From the NCBI RefSeq assembly GCF_003144095.1, contig NZ_NSKH01000018.1, positions 1 through 42,738 on the forward strand: a stretch of DNA of 42,738 bases. The letters are read 5' to 3'. The DNA is from Streptomyces sp. ICBB 8177 (GTDB lineage Bacteria; Actinomycetota; Actinomycetes; Streptomycetales; Streptomycetaceae). Shown piece after piece: positions 7,135 to 15,657 of this stretch (positions within the stretch are counted from its first letter, which is position 1; every line of letters begins with the position of its first letter). The position numbers were made by a program, and so were the translations under genes. The notes under the pieces were generated by a model, which saw only the letters and a list, made by a program, of their open reading frames with translations, was not told the origin of the DNA and searched no databases.

Positions 7135-9096
7135 ATGGGCGTTGACGGCGTGGACGGGACCGCCGGACCGGAACCGCTGGGCGCGGGCGACGCGGGGTCG
7201 GGCGAGACGCCGACGGCCGACGCGCCCGGCGCCGTGCCCCCGCAGGCCGCCCAGGGCCGGGTCCCCGAACAGGGCGTGATCGACCGGGGCGGCCCCGGTC
7301 CCGCGCCGGCGCCCACCGCCCCGCCGTCACCGGCGCGACCGCAGCACGGGCCGCACGAGCACGTTCCGCAGCAGCGCGAGCACCCGGACGGCGGCGAGGT
7401 GGCGTCCGACGCCGAACTGGTGGCCCGGGTGCGGTCGGGGGACGACAGCGCGTACGAGGAGCTGTACCGCAGGCACGCCGACTCGGTACGGCGCTACGCG
7501 CGCACCTGCTGCCGGGACGCGCACACCGCCGAGGACCTGACCGGCGAGGTCTTCGCCCGCACCCTCCAGGCGGTACGCGGCGGCAGCGGCCCCGAGGTCG
7601 CGGTGCGCGCGTACCTGCTGACGACGGTGCGACGGGTCGCCGCGTCCTGGGGCAACACCGCCAAGCGGGAGCAACTCGTCGAGGACTTCGCGACGTTCGC
7701 GGTCACCTCGGCCGGGAGCGGCGCCAACGACGACACCCTCGACCTGGGCGCCGACGTCCGCGCGATGCACGAGGCCGACCAGTCGCTCGCGGTACGGGCG
7801 TTCAAGACTCTGCCCGAGCGGTGGCAGGCGGTGCTGTGGCACACGGCCGTCGAGGAGGAGTCGCCCAGCGAGGTCGCGCCGCTGCTGGGTCTGACCGCCA
7901 ACGCGACGGCGGTGCTGGCGCACCGGGCGCGCGAGGGCCTGCGGCAGGCGTACCTCCAGGCCCACGTCAACTCGGCGCTGACGTCAGAGGGCGAGTGCGC
8001 GCGGTACGCCGACCGGCTCGGGGCGCACGCCCGGGGCGCGTTGCGGCTGCGCGCGGACCGGGAGTTGCGCAAGCACCTGGACGAGTGCGGCAGGTGCCGG
8101 GCCGCCGCGGCGGACCTCGCCGACGTCAACGCGTGCCTGAAGGGTCTGCTGCCGGTTGCCACGATCGGGTGGTTCGCCGCGGCCTACGTCGCCAAGGCGG
8201 CGGGGGTCGCCGCGGTGGGCGCCGCCGGTGCGGCCGGGGCGGGTGCGGCCGCGGGCGCGGCGGCGGCCGGGTCCGGTTCCGGCGGTGCCGCGGGAGGCGC
8301 GGGCGGGGCGGCGGTCTCCGAGGGCCTGGGCGCCCCGGCGAAGGTCGCGATCGCCACCGGTGTGGTGGTCGCAGCCGCCGGGGTGGCGCTGGCCGCCGCG
8401 CTGATGGGCAACGGCCATCCGGCGCCGAAGCCGGTCGCCAGGCCGCCCGCCCGGCCCGCTCCCGTCGTTCCCGCGCCCACGCCGACGCCGACCCCCACGC
8501 CGCCGCCCGCGCCGGTCCCGGTGGCCGCGCCGAAACCGACCCCGACGCCCACGCCGACTCCCCGGCCCGCGCCGCCCAGGCCCGCGCCCGCGCCGAGACC
8601 GAAGCCGAAGCCCACGCCTCCGGCGCCCACGCCGACCCCGACGCCCGCGCCTCCTCCTCCCCCGGCCGTCTTCCAGTTGGACTCCCTCGCCTGGAGCGGG
8701 CTGGGCGACGACGACGAACCGACGGTGCGGCCCTCGGCGTTCAGCTGGCTGTGGCCCCGCCACGGACTGTCCGTGGACGGCACGACGTACCAGGACGGGG
8801 TGACGGTGCGCTCCCCGTCGGCCGTGACGGTGGACCTCAACCGCGAGTGCGTCTCGTACGACGCTGTCGCCGGGATCGACGACATGACGCTGGGCACCGG
8901 CGCGGCCCGCTTCCTGGTCTACGGCGACGACACGCTGCTGTTCAGCTCCGGCGTGGTGCGGCCGTCGAGCGGGCCCGTCGCGGTGCACGTGGGGCTGGCC
9001 GGGCACAGGACGGTGCGCCTGGTGGTGCGTCCGGCCGAGGGGCCGGGGTTCCTGACGGTCGCGGACTGGGCGGATTCGCGCTTCAGTTGCGAGTGA
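7135..9096 (+). CDS. Membrane-anchored ECF sigma factor with zinc-finger and NPCBM-like domain
   Basis: The 653-residue protein has six regions in order. Residues 91-163 are sigma region 2 (SDAELVARVRSGDDSAYEEL, AEDLTGEVFART). Residues 221-275 are region 4 (LPERWQAVLWHTAVEEESPSE, then a helix-turn-helix). At about 288-328 is an anti-sigma-type zinc finger (C288, then H-x3-C-x2-C as HLDECGRC). Residues 404-425 form a membrane span, 427-511 a Pro/Thr/Lys stalk (PTPTPTP runs), and 512-653 an NPCBM-like beta domain (VDLNRECVSYDAVAGIDD, ...TVRLVVRPAEG, VADWADSRF). The domain order suggests a sigma factor, its own anti-sigma module and an outside sugar-binding sensor in one chain, similar to long actinobacterial ECF groups. 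ATG 7135 has GGGGG 8 bases upstream and is preferred over GTG 7024. Release mechanism and ligand are unknown; proteolysis is a guess. Confidence 0.88.
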   Translation: MGVDGVDGTAGPEPLGAGDAGSGETPTADAPGAVPPQAAQGRVPEQGVIDRGGPGPAPAPTAPPSPARPQHGPHEHVPQQREHPDGGEVASDAELVARVRSGDDSAYEELYRRHADSVRRYARTCCRDAHTAEDLTGEVFARTLQAVRGGSGPEVAVRAYLLTTVRRVAASWGNTAKREQLVEDFATFAVTSAGSGANDDTLDLGADVRAMHEADQSLAVRAFKTLPERWQAVLWHTAVEEESPSEVAPLLGLTANATAVLAHRAREGLRQAYLQAHVNSALTSEGECARYADRLGAHARGALRLRADRELRKHLDECGRCRAAAADLADVNACLKGLLPVATIGWFAAAYVAKAAGVAAVGAAGAAGAGAAAGAAAAGSGSGGAAGGAGGAAVSEGLGAPAKVAIATGVVVAAAGVALAAALMGNGHPAPKPVARPPARPAPVVPAPTPTPTPTPPPAPVPVAAPKPTPTPTPTPRPAPPRPAPAPRPKPKPTPPAPTPTPTPAPPPPPAVFQLDSLAWSGLGDDDEPTVRPSAFSWLWPRHGLSVDGTTYQDGVTVRSPSAVTVDLNRECVSYDAVAGIDDMTLGTGAARFLVYGDDTLLFSSGVVRPSSGPVAVHVGLAGHRTVRLVVRPAEGPGFLTVADWADSRFSCE

Positions 9097-9120
9097 CAGG
9101 GACTGAGGGCGGTCGGCTCG

Positions 9121-12100
9121 TCAGGCGCGGGTGACGCGGGCGGCCAGTTCGTCCAGCAGCTTCAGGGCGTCGCCGCAGGTCAGTCGGCGCCCCTCGGCGT
9201 GCGCGGCGTCGGCCGCCGCGTCCCCGAGCGCCGCGCGTACCGCGGTGCAGGCCTGCCGGGCGGTCTCCTCCTCGGGTACGGAACGCGGCAGCCGGTCACC
9301 GCCGCGCAGGGTGTCGGCGGCGCCCAACAGCAGTGCGGCGGTGCGGTGCCGGGCCAGGTCGCCGGTGAGCAGCAGGGCGGTCCGTTCCAGGAAGGCGGCG
9401 ATGATCTGCTCCGCGCACTCGCTCGCGACGCCCGCGCGCAGCGCCTCGCGGGCGGCGTCCAGGGCGCCGTGCGTGTCGCCCTCCGCCGCGCGCACCGCCG
9501 CCTCCAGGTCGGCCAGGAAGGCCGCGAACATCGGTGGTGGCGTGCCGAGTTCGGCCTCGGAGCGGGCGGTGTCGCACAACTCGCGGGCGTATGCGGGGTC
9601 CCCGGCGCGCAGCGCGATCGTCACCTGGAGGCAGCGTACGTAGGTGCGCGCGTCCCAGATGCCGTAGTGGTCGGCCTCCTCCTCGGCGCGCACCAGCAGC
9701 TTGGCGGCCTGCTCGTCGTCGCCCTGGCGGATGGCGAGTTCGGCGATCCGGGCCAGCAGGAACGGCACCTCGCCGCGCGCGCCCAGTTCCTCGCACAGCC
9801 GGACGGCCGCCTGCCACTCGGCGCGCGCCTCGTCGTAACGGCCGCGCGCCATCGCCATCTCCGCGCTGGCGCCGCGCACCTGTGCCGTCACCCAGCGGTC
9901 GCCGACGCGTTCGGCCAGCCGGGACAGTTCGGGCCAGTCCGCCAGCGCGACGTCCAGGCCGCCGGGCGAGTCGATGGCGACGTGGGTGCGGAACATCAGG
10001 GCGCAGGCGAGCGCCCAGTCGTCGCCGTGGGCGCGGCAGGTGCCGACCATGGTCGCGATGAGCGAGCGCATCCGCGAGGGGCCCTCCGCCACCTGGCCGG
10101 CGAACGGCCACAGCAGTCCGGGGAAGCGGGCGGCGTGCGGGCCGGGGCGGCCGTAGAAGCCGAGCATCCGGCGGGCCAGCGCCTTGGCCTGCTCACCGTG
10201 CAGATCGCTCGCGGCGACCTGGTCGGAGAGGGTGAAGAACATCATCAGCCGCAGGTCCATCCGGGGCCCGAACCGGGGATCGTCCTCGTCGTCGGGCAGC
10301 CCGCCGAGCGCGATGGTGCGGCGGATCCAGCCCAGGCCCTCGTCGCGGTAGTTGCGCAGCCACCAGAACCAGCCGAGGCCCAGCACCATGGCGAGCGCCA
10401 CGTCCTCGTCGCGGGCGTCCAGGGCGCGGCCGAGCGCCACCCTGATGTTGTCCATCTCCCGCTCCAGCCGGCCCAACCACGGCAGTTGGGCCGCCGTGCG
10501 CAGGACGGGGGCGGCGGCCTCGATCAGTGCGCGGAAGTACGCGGTGTGGCGCAGGCCGGTGTCGCGCGACTCGCCCGGGTGGTCGGTGGCGTGCTCGGCC
10601 GCGTATTCCTGGATGGTCTCCAGCAGGCGGTAGCGCACGCCGTCCGGGTCGGCGTGGCGGTCGGCGACCACCAGCGACTTGTCGACGAGTGAGCCGAGGA
10701 CGCCCAGCACCTCGTCCTGCCGGATGTCGCGGCCGTCGGCGCAGACCGCCTCGGCGGCAAGCAGGTCGCAGCCGCCGGAGAAGACCGACAGCCTGCGCAG
10801 CACGGCCCGTTCGGGCTCGGTCAGCAGTTCCCAGCTCCAGTCGACCACCGCGCGCAGCGTCTGCTGGCGGGGCATGACGGTGCGGCTGCCGCTGGTCAGC
10901 AGGCGGAAGCGGTCGTCGAGGCGGTCGGCGATCTGACGCGGGGTGAGCAACCGCAGCCGGGCGGCGGCCAGTTCGATGCCGAGCGGCAGACCGTCCAGGC
11001 GGCGGCAGATCTCCGCGATCGCTCCCGCGTCACCTTCGGTGTCCAGGCCGGGCCGGACGGCGGCGGCGCGTTCGGCGAACAGCCGCCGGGCGGTGGACGG
11101 CGGCAGCGGCCCGACCGGGCGCACCACCTCGCCGGGCACCCCCAGCGGTTCCCGGCTGGTGGCCAGCACGGTCACGCCCGGGCAGTACGACAGCAGCGCC
11201 TCGGCCAGTTCGGCGGCGGCGCCCACCACGTGTTCGCAGTTGTCCAGGACGAGCAGCATGCGGCGGTGCGCGCAGTGCTCGACGAGGCGCTCGGTCGGGT
11301 CGCTGGAGGCGGGGATCGAGCCGAAGACGGTGGTGTCGCTGCGGCCGACCGCGTTCAGCACGGCGCGCGGCACACCCGATGCGTGGTCGACGGGGGCGAG
11401 TTCGGCGGCCCAGACGCCGTCCGGGTACTGCCCGGCCAGCTCGCCGCCCGCGCGCTCGGCCAGCCGGGTCTTGCCCGCGCCGCCGGGACCGGCCAGGGTG
11501 ACCAGGCGGTGGCGGGCGACGTCGGCGCGAATCGCCCGCAACTCGTCCTCACGGCCGACGAAACTGGTCAGGCGGGGACGCAGGTTGCCCCGGGGAGCGC
11601 CGGACCGGCGCGGCGCGGCGGGCGGCGTGGCCTCGCCGCCGTCGAGCAACCGGGCGTGCAGCGCGCGCAGTTCGGGTCCTGGGTCGGCGCCGAGCCGGTC
11701 GGCGAGCAGTCCGCGGCCCTCCTCGTACGCGGCGAGGGCGTCGGCGGAGCGCCCCAGGTCGTGCAGCGCGCGGATCAACTGGGCGCGGAACGGCTCGTTG
11801 AGCGGGTGCGCGGCCACCAGCTCCCCGGCCTGCGGCAGCGCCTGGTCGGCCCGGCCGAGCGCGAGGCAGGCGTCGATCCGGCGACGCAACGCGGTCAGCC
11901 GCAGCGCCTCGGGGCGCGCGGCGGCGGCGGTGCGGTTGGCCAGGTCGGCGAGCGCGGGGCCGCGCCACAGCGCCAGCGCCTCGTCGAGCGCGGTCAGCGC
12001 GGCAGCGGCGTCCCCGGCGTCCAGCGAGGTCCCGGCCTCCTCGACGAGCCGGGCGAAGACGTGCAGGTCGACGTCGTCCGGGCGGGCGCGCAGGGTGTAT

Positions 12101-12339
12101 CCGGCGGGGCCCGAGCCGATGGCGTCGCGGCCGATCGCCCGGCGCAGGCGGGAGACCAGCGCCTGGAGCGCGCCGGGCGCGTCGGCGGGCGGGTCGGAGG
12201 CCCACACGCCGTCGATGAGCGTCTCCACCGGCACCGCACGCCCCGGCGTCAGCGCGAGCGCCGCCAGCAGCGACCGCAGCCGGGCGCCGGGCAGGGGCGT
12301 GTCCCGGACGGCGGTGGTGCCGAGGATCAAGTAACGCAC
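9121..12339 (-). CDS. AfsR-like regulator: SARP DNA-binding, BTAD, NB-ARC ATPase, TPR
   Basis: The 1072-residue protein begins at GTG 12339 (VRYLILGTTAVRDTPLPGAR). Residues 1-95 form the OmpR-type winged helix of SARPs, and 96-240 the bacterial transcriptional activator domain (ending ADPGPELRALHARLLDGG). The NB-ARC ATPase follows, with FVGREDEL, Walker A GPGGAGKTRLA near 285 and LLVLDNCEHV near 375. A long helical TPR-like C-terminus completes it. Members activate secondary-metabolite or morphological genes from direct-repeat sites, gated by ATP and protein input. The gene lies 155 bp downstream of, and co-directional with, the asparagine-synthase-like gene, so the two may be co-transcribed. 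The frame is open upstream to 12816, but that part overlaps the neighbouring gene and is low-complexity, so it was not used. Confidence 0.9.
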   Translation of the reverse strand: MRYLILGTTAVRDTPLPGARLRSLLAALALTPGRAVPVETLIDGVWASDPPADAPGALQALVSRLRRAIGRDAIGSGPAGYTLRARPDDVDLHVFARLVEEAGTSLDAGDAAAALTALDEALALWRGPALADLANRTAAAARPEALRLTALRRRIDACLALGRADQALPQAGELVAAHPLNEPFRAQLIRALHDLGRSADALAAYEEGRGLLADRLGADPGPELRALHARLLDGGEATPPAAPRRSGAPRGNLRPRLTSFVGREDELRAIRADVARHRLVTLAGPGGAGKTRLAERAGGELAGQYPDGVWAAELAPVDHASGVPRAVLNAVGRSDTTVFGSIPASSDPTERLVEHCAHRRMLLVLDNCEHVVGAAAELAEALLSYCPGVTVLATSREPLGVPGEVVRPVGPLPPSTARRLFAERAAAVRPGLDTEGDAGAIAEICRRLDGLPLGIELAAARLRLLTPRQIADRLDDRFRLLTSGSRTVMPRQQTLRAVVDWSWELLTEPERAVLRRLSVFSGGCDLLAAEAVCADGRDIRQDEVLGVLGSLVDKSLVVADRHADPDGVRYRLLETIQEYAAEHATDHPGESRDTGLRHTAYFRALIEAAAPVLRTAAQLPWLGRLEREMDNIRVALGRALDARDEDVALAMVLGLGWFWWLRNYRDEGLGWIRRTIALGGLPDDEDDPRFGPRMDLRLMMFFTLSDQVAASDLHGEQAKALARRMLGFYGRPGPHAARFPGLLWPFAGQVAEGPSRMRSLIATMVGTCRAHGDDWALACALMFRTHVAIDSPGGLDVALADWPELSRLAERVGDRWVTAQVRGASAEMAMARGRYDEARAEWQAAVRLCEELGARGEVPFLLARIAELAIRQGDDEQAAKLLVRAEEEADHYGIWDARTYVRCLQVTIALRAGDPAYARELCDTARSEAELGTPPPMFAAFLADLEAAVRAAEGDTHGALDAAREALRAGVASECAEQIIAAFLERTALLLTGDLARHRTAALLLGAADTLRGGDRLPRSVPEEETARQACTAVRAALGDAAADAAHAEGRRLTCGDALKLLDELAARVTRA

Positions 12340-12395
12340 CCGCCCATTGTCGCCGCCCGACGGCCCCGGGGGGATGGGGCCAGGCCCCGTATGAC

Positions 12396-12464
12396 GGGGG
12401 CGCGGCCCCGGGGGGCCGGACGAGGACCGAGGGGGGCGCGGCCCCGGGGGCGCCGGACGGGGAC
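12396..12464. repeat. Two-copy 33-bp G/C-only direct repeat
   Basis: The sequence starting GGGGGCGCGGCCCCGGGG and running into CCGGACG(A/G)GGAC occurs at 12396-12427 and again at 12432-12464, period 36. It fills the gap between the asparagine-synthase-like stop and the AfsR-like start, and could fold strongly in RNA. It may be a transcript attenuator or simple slippage. Confidence 0.55.
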
Positions 12465-12494
12465 GCGGCCGGCGGCCTTCGTGGGTGACGCGCG

Positions 12495-14645
12495 CTACCC
12501 CCGCAGCGGCAGCCGGGGCGGCACGCCCGTCGCCACCGCCCGCTGGCGGGGGGCCTCCGTGCCCGTCCAGCACGAGCCCCGCCGCGCCAGGAGGCGGCGC
12601 AACCACACCTCCGTGCCGACCAGTTCCGCCAGGCCGTCCAGCGGGAGCGGCTCGCCCTGGGCCGCCGCGCGCAGGGCGCCGCGCACCACGCCCGCGTCGA
12701 CCAGGCCCGCGTCGGCCAGCAGTGGCGCGCTGAACAGGCCGAGCAACTCGTCCGCGAAGGACCGCAGGCCCGCGCGCTGGGCGAGCACCGTCGCGTTCTG
12801 CGTCGTCGCGCCCCATCCCGGCGGCAGCTCGCGGACCCCGGAGGCGGCCAGCACCCCGCGCAGCACGGCGGCCCGGGCGCCCGGGCGCACCCGCAGCGTC
12901 TCGGGCAGCGCCTGGCAGGCGCGCACGACCTGGTTGTCGAGGAACGGCGCGTGCAACCGCTGGCTGCGGACCTCCACCGCCTGCTCGAAGACCCGCGCGT
13001 CCGCCGCCGCCCTCGCCAGAGCCGCCCGCGCACGCCGCTCCCCGGGGCGGCCGGCCGAACCGGGCCGGGCCGCCGCGTCCTGGAGGCGAATCGATACTTC
13101 GGCCAACGCCTCACCCGTCAGCCAGCCCGCCGCGGGACCCGGTCTGCACCAGGTCAGCGCGGCGAGCGAGGCTTCAAGGCCGGTCGCCCTGAAGTCGTCG
13201 AAACGCCGTTCAAGCAACTGCCCCGCCGTCTGCTCGACGCCCTGCTGGTACGGGGTGCGGGCCAGCCGGCGCGCCGCCCGGTAGACGGTGAGCGGCACGA
13301 ACGCGGACCGGTACGCGGGCCCCTCCGCCTTCGCCAACGCGGCGGCCGGACGCAGCAGATGACGCCGGTTGCGGTCCAGCAGCAGGTCGGCCAGGCGCGC
13401 GGGGTGCGCGTCCAGCACGTGGCGGGCGCCGAGCCCCACCAGGTGGTCCGCGCCGCCCGCCGCCAGCCTTCTCCTGTGCCGCTCCGCGCTGACCAGCGCG
13501 GGGCCCGGCTCGTCGGTGAGCGGGCCGCTGTCCAGCAGGTCCGCGTACGGCAGCGCCTCGGGGCCGCCGGGGACCACCACGTGGTGCAGCCGGGGGTCGG
13601 CGGCCATCGCGCGGGCCCGGTCGAGTTCGGCGTCGCGGCCCGACTCGCCGGCGGTGGCCAGGTCGTTGAAGGTGACCGCGCGCAGCCGCTGGCCCGCCCG
13701 CTCGCCGAGCCCCGGCGGGGTGCCGGGCATGCCGGGCAGGCCCGCCGCCAGGAGGGTCAGCGTGGACGAGGCGCTGCCGCCGGACAGGTCGGCGCCGACG
13801 CCGGGCGCGGGCGCCTCGTCGGCGTCGGGCACGTATCGCGGCTGGGTCAGCCGGGCCCGTACCGCCTCCACCAGCGCCTCCCGCACGCCGGACAAGGCCT
13901 GTTCGGCGTCGGCCTGCGAACGCGCCTCGCCGACCGCCAGCGAGGCGCGCGGCTCGTAGCCCGCGATCTCCGGGACGCCGTCGCGCAGGATGAGGGCGTG
14001 GCCGGGCGGCACCCTGCGCACGTCCTGGTACGGCGTGCCGGCGCCCAGCGCCTCGGGCGAGTCGGGGCAGGCCAGGCGGGCGGCGAGATAGGTGACGTCG
14101 AGACCGGCCTCGATCAGGTCGGCCAGCGGCAGCGCGGCGGTCGCGTACGCGGTGCCGCCCGCCCAGCGGGTGTGGAAGACCGGCCGCGCTCCCGCCAGGT
14201 CGCCGACCACGGTGATCCTGCGGCCTATCTGGAGCACGGCGGTGTAGCTGCCCGGCCACATGCTCAGGTGGCGCAACGCGCCGCCGCGCGCCGCGAACAG
14301 GCCGATGCGCAGTTCCTCGTCGGTGGCGTGGCAACGGCCCAGCACCGCGAGCCGGGCCCGCGCGGCGACACCGCGGGCGGAGGAACGGGCGGCACTCGTG
14401 CGGTGGTCGGGGTCGGCGTAGGCGTGGTCCCCGTAGGCGGCGCCGTGCGCGCCGTGGCCGCCGGAGCGGGCCGGGTCGGCCTCGACGACCCGCACCTCGT
14501 CCACCCGCCAGTCGCCGACCGCCCACAGCGGATCGGGGTCGTCCCACAACAGCTGCCCGCCGACCGGCAGGACGGTACGGCCCGTCGCTCCGGGGGCGCC
14601 CGAGGACCGCGCGACGGCGCTGCTCCATCCCACCAACCACCGCAT
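12495..14645 (-). CDS. Asparagine-synthase-like ATP enzyme, possible macrolactam/lasso-type cyclase
   Basis: The 716-residue protein starts at ATG 14645, six bases after GGTGGAGG. The N-terminal half resembles a class II amidotransferase fold (WPGSYTAVLQI, TPYQDVRRVPPGHAL) but begins MRWLVGW. It has no Cys at position 2, so it cannot be a normal glutaminase. The C-terminal half is the adenylating domain. Its pyrophosphate loop reads DLSGGSASS (286-294), where asparagine synthetases and lasso cyclases have SGGxDSS, so the conserved Asp is replaced by Ala. Loss of Cys2 is typical of lasso peptide cyclases and related macrolactam-forming homologues in streptomycetes. No RRE protein, leader protease or clear precursor peptide is seen nearby, so the substrate is open. 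The AfsR-like gene follows in the same direction. Confidence 0.75.
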   Translation of the reverse strand: MRWLVGWSSAVARSSGAPGATGRTVLPVGGQLLWDDPDPLWAVGDWRVDEVRVVEADPARSGGHGAHGAAYGDHAYADPDHRTSAARSSARGVAARARLAVLGRCHATDEELRIGLFAARGGALRHLSMWPGSYTAVLQIGRRITVVGDLAGARPVFHTRWAGGTAYATAALPLADLIEAGLDVTYLAARLACPDSPEALGAGTPYQDVRRVPPGHALILRDGVPEIAGYEPRASLAVGEARSQADAEQALSGVREALVEAVRARLTQPRYVPDADEAPAPGVGADLSGGSASSTLTLLAAGLPGMPGTPPGLGERAGQRLRAVTFNDLATAGESGRDAELDRARAMAADPRLHHVVVPGGPEALPYADLLDSGPLTDEPGPALVSAERHRRRLAAGGADHLVGLGARHVLDAHPARLADLLLDRNRRHLLRPAAALAKAEGPAYRSAFVPLTVYRAARRLARTPYQQGVEQTAGQLLERRFDDFRATGLEASLAALTWCRPGPAAGWLTGEALAEVSIRLQDAAARPGSAGRPGERRARAALARAAADARVFEQAVEVRSQRLHAPFLDNQVVRACQALPETLRVRPGARAAVLRGVLAASGVRELPPGWGATTQNATVLAQRAGLRSFADELLGLFSAPLLADAGLVDAGVVRGALRAAAQGEPLPLDGLAELVGTEVWLRRLLARRGSCWTGTEAPRQRAVATGVPPRLPLRG

Positions 14646-14828
14646 CGCAGCCTCCACCGGCTGTGGACAACTGACCGGGCGGCGCCGGGACCACCGCCGC
14701 GCCCAAGCAACATGCTGCCACGTCAGCGGCGCGCGAGAGGGCGTACGGATGCGTGGGGAAGCACCGGGTCCGGTCACGGGAGGGGCGCGCGGAGGTGAAC
14801 GGCGGCCCGCACCGAGGCATTTGCGTGG

Positions 14829-14889
14829 TATGCCGGGCCGATCACGGCCGGTCGTATGCCGGTTGACCTATGCCGGGGGTCACATGCCG
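14829..14889. repeat. TATGCCG heptamer cluster
   Basis: TATGCCG occurs at 14829, 14855 and 14869, and CATGCCG at 14883, giving spacings of 26, 14 and 14 bp. The cluster begins 184 bp upstream of the asparagine-synthase-like start codon. SARP proteins bind direct heptamers, although usually at 11-bp or 22-bp spacing, so a link to the adjacent AfsR-like protein is only a possibility. Confidence 0.5.
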
Positions 14890-14923
14890 TTTGGCGGGCG
14901 GGGGCCGCCCATGGCGAGGTCCC

Positions 14924-15035
14924 ACGTAGGGCGGCGTCGGCGACGGGGCACGTGGGGTGCGCGGAGCAGCGTGATACGTGGGGTGCGCGCAGTTCCATGC
15001 CACGTAGGGAGTCGTGAAGAGCGTCGCACGCAGGG
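14924..15035. repeat. Five ACGTRGGG boxes phased at exactly 26 bp
   Basis: ACGTAGGG (14924), ACGTGGGG (14950), ACGTGGGG (14976), ACGTAGGG (15002) and ACGCAGGG (15028) are each exactly 26 bp apart. The two middle copies share 14 bases, ACGTGGGGTGCGCG. Because 26 is not a multiple of three, the boxes fall in different reading frames, which argues for a DNA-level rather than protein-level repeat. About 2.5 helical turns separate boxes, so neighbours face opposite sides of the helix. Probably an array of protein-binding sites upstream of the asparagine-synthase-like gene. Confidence 0.65.
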
Positions 15036-15577
15036 TGGGCGTTTCCGTGCGGCCTGGCGTTCGGGTGCGGCGCTCCGGCGCCGAGGAGCGGGTGGCGCGC
15101 GGTGCCCCGACCGTACGCACGTCGGCCGGCCCGCGCCACGGACCGCGTGCCGCATCAACTCACGTACCGCATCGCGTGGTTGCCCGCCCCGGGCCTCCCC
15201 CTCCCGGGTCCGGGACGGGCAACCGGCCCGGGGTTCCCCGGCGGCGGAAAGCGACGCCGTGAAGGCGTCCCGTTCCTGCGCGCGTCACACTTCAAACCGC
15301 CCAATTCCGGCCAACTTCACGGCCACGCCGAGGTGGCGCGCGCCGCGTTCACCGGACGGCGGTACCGGCGCAACGCGTCGGTCCGGGAGGCGTGCCGACG
15401 CCTCCCGGACCGGTTCCGCCACCCGCGGGGAATGAGGCGGCGGTGTCCCCTGGCCAGCCATCGACGTGTCCGAAGCCGCAGTCGCGACGGCGGGCCGACC
15501 CACGCCTCCATGCAACAGCGCGGCCCGGACCCGGCACAGAGCGCACGGCCGGGCGCACGGCCACACGCGCCGGGAGC

Positions 15578-15628
15578 ACGTACAGCCTTGCGGCACGGCT
15601 TCGCCGGGTACGTACAACCGTGCGGCAC
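15578..15628. repeat. Two 19-bp direct repeats ahead of the HTH regulator promoter
   Basis: ACGTACAGCCTTGCGGCAC (15578-15596) and ACGTACAACCGTGCGGCAC (15610-15628) match at 17 of 19 positions and are 32 bp apart. They lie 30 bp upstream of the predicted -35 of the HTH regulator gene, where an activator or autoregulatory site is expected. Confidence 0.55.
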
Positions 15629-15657
15629 AGCAATCCCGCCATCCGGGACAACACCCC

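Noticed and set aside
5922-7330. Two 464-codon minus-strand frames opposite the TetR gene and the start of the sigma gene
   Set aside because: Pro/Arg-rich low complexity with no domains; TetR and sigma motifs are on the plus strand.
12340-12816. N-terminal extension of the AfsR-like protein
   Set aside because: It would overlap the 3' end of the asparagine-synthase-like gene by more than 300 bp and consists of Pro/Gly/Arg text; the SARP domain begins at GTG 12339.
9199-13284. Long plus-strand frames opposite the AfsR-like and asparagine-synthase-like genes
   Set aside because: Shadow frames; the minus strand has complete domain order, ribosome sites and correct codon bias.
14774-15139. Possible small genes or a lasso precursor peptide in the region upstream of the asparagine-synthase-like gene
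   Set aside because: No short frame shows a leader motif such as Y-x-P-x-L, a plausible ring start or a ribosome site, and the 26-bp boxes cross them in different frames.
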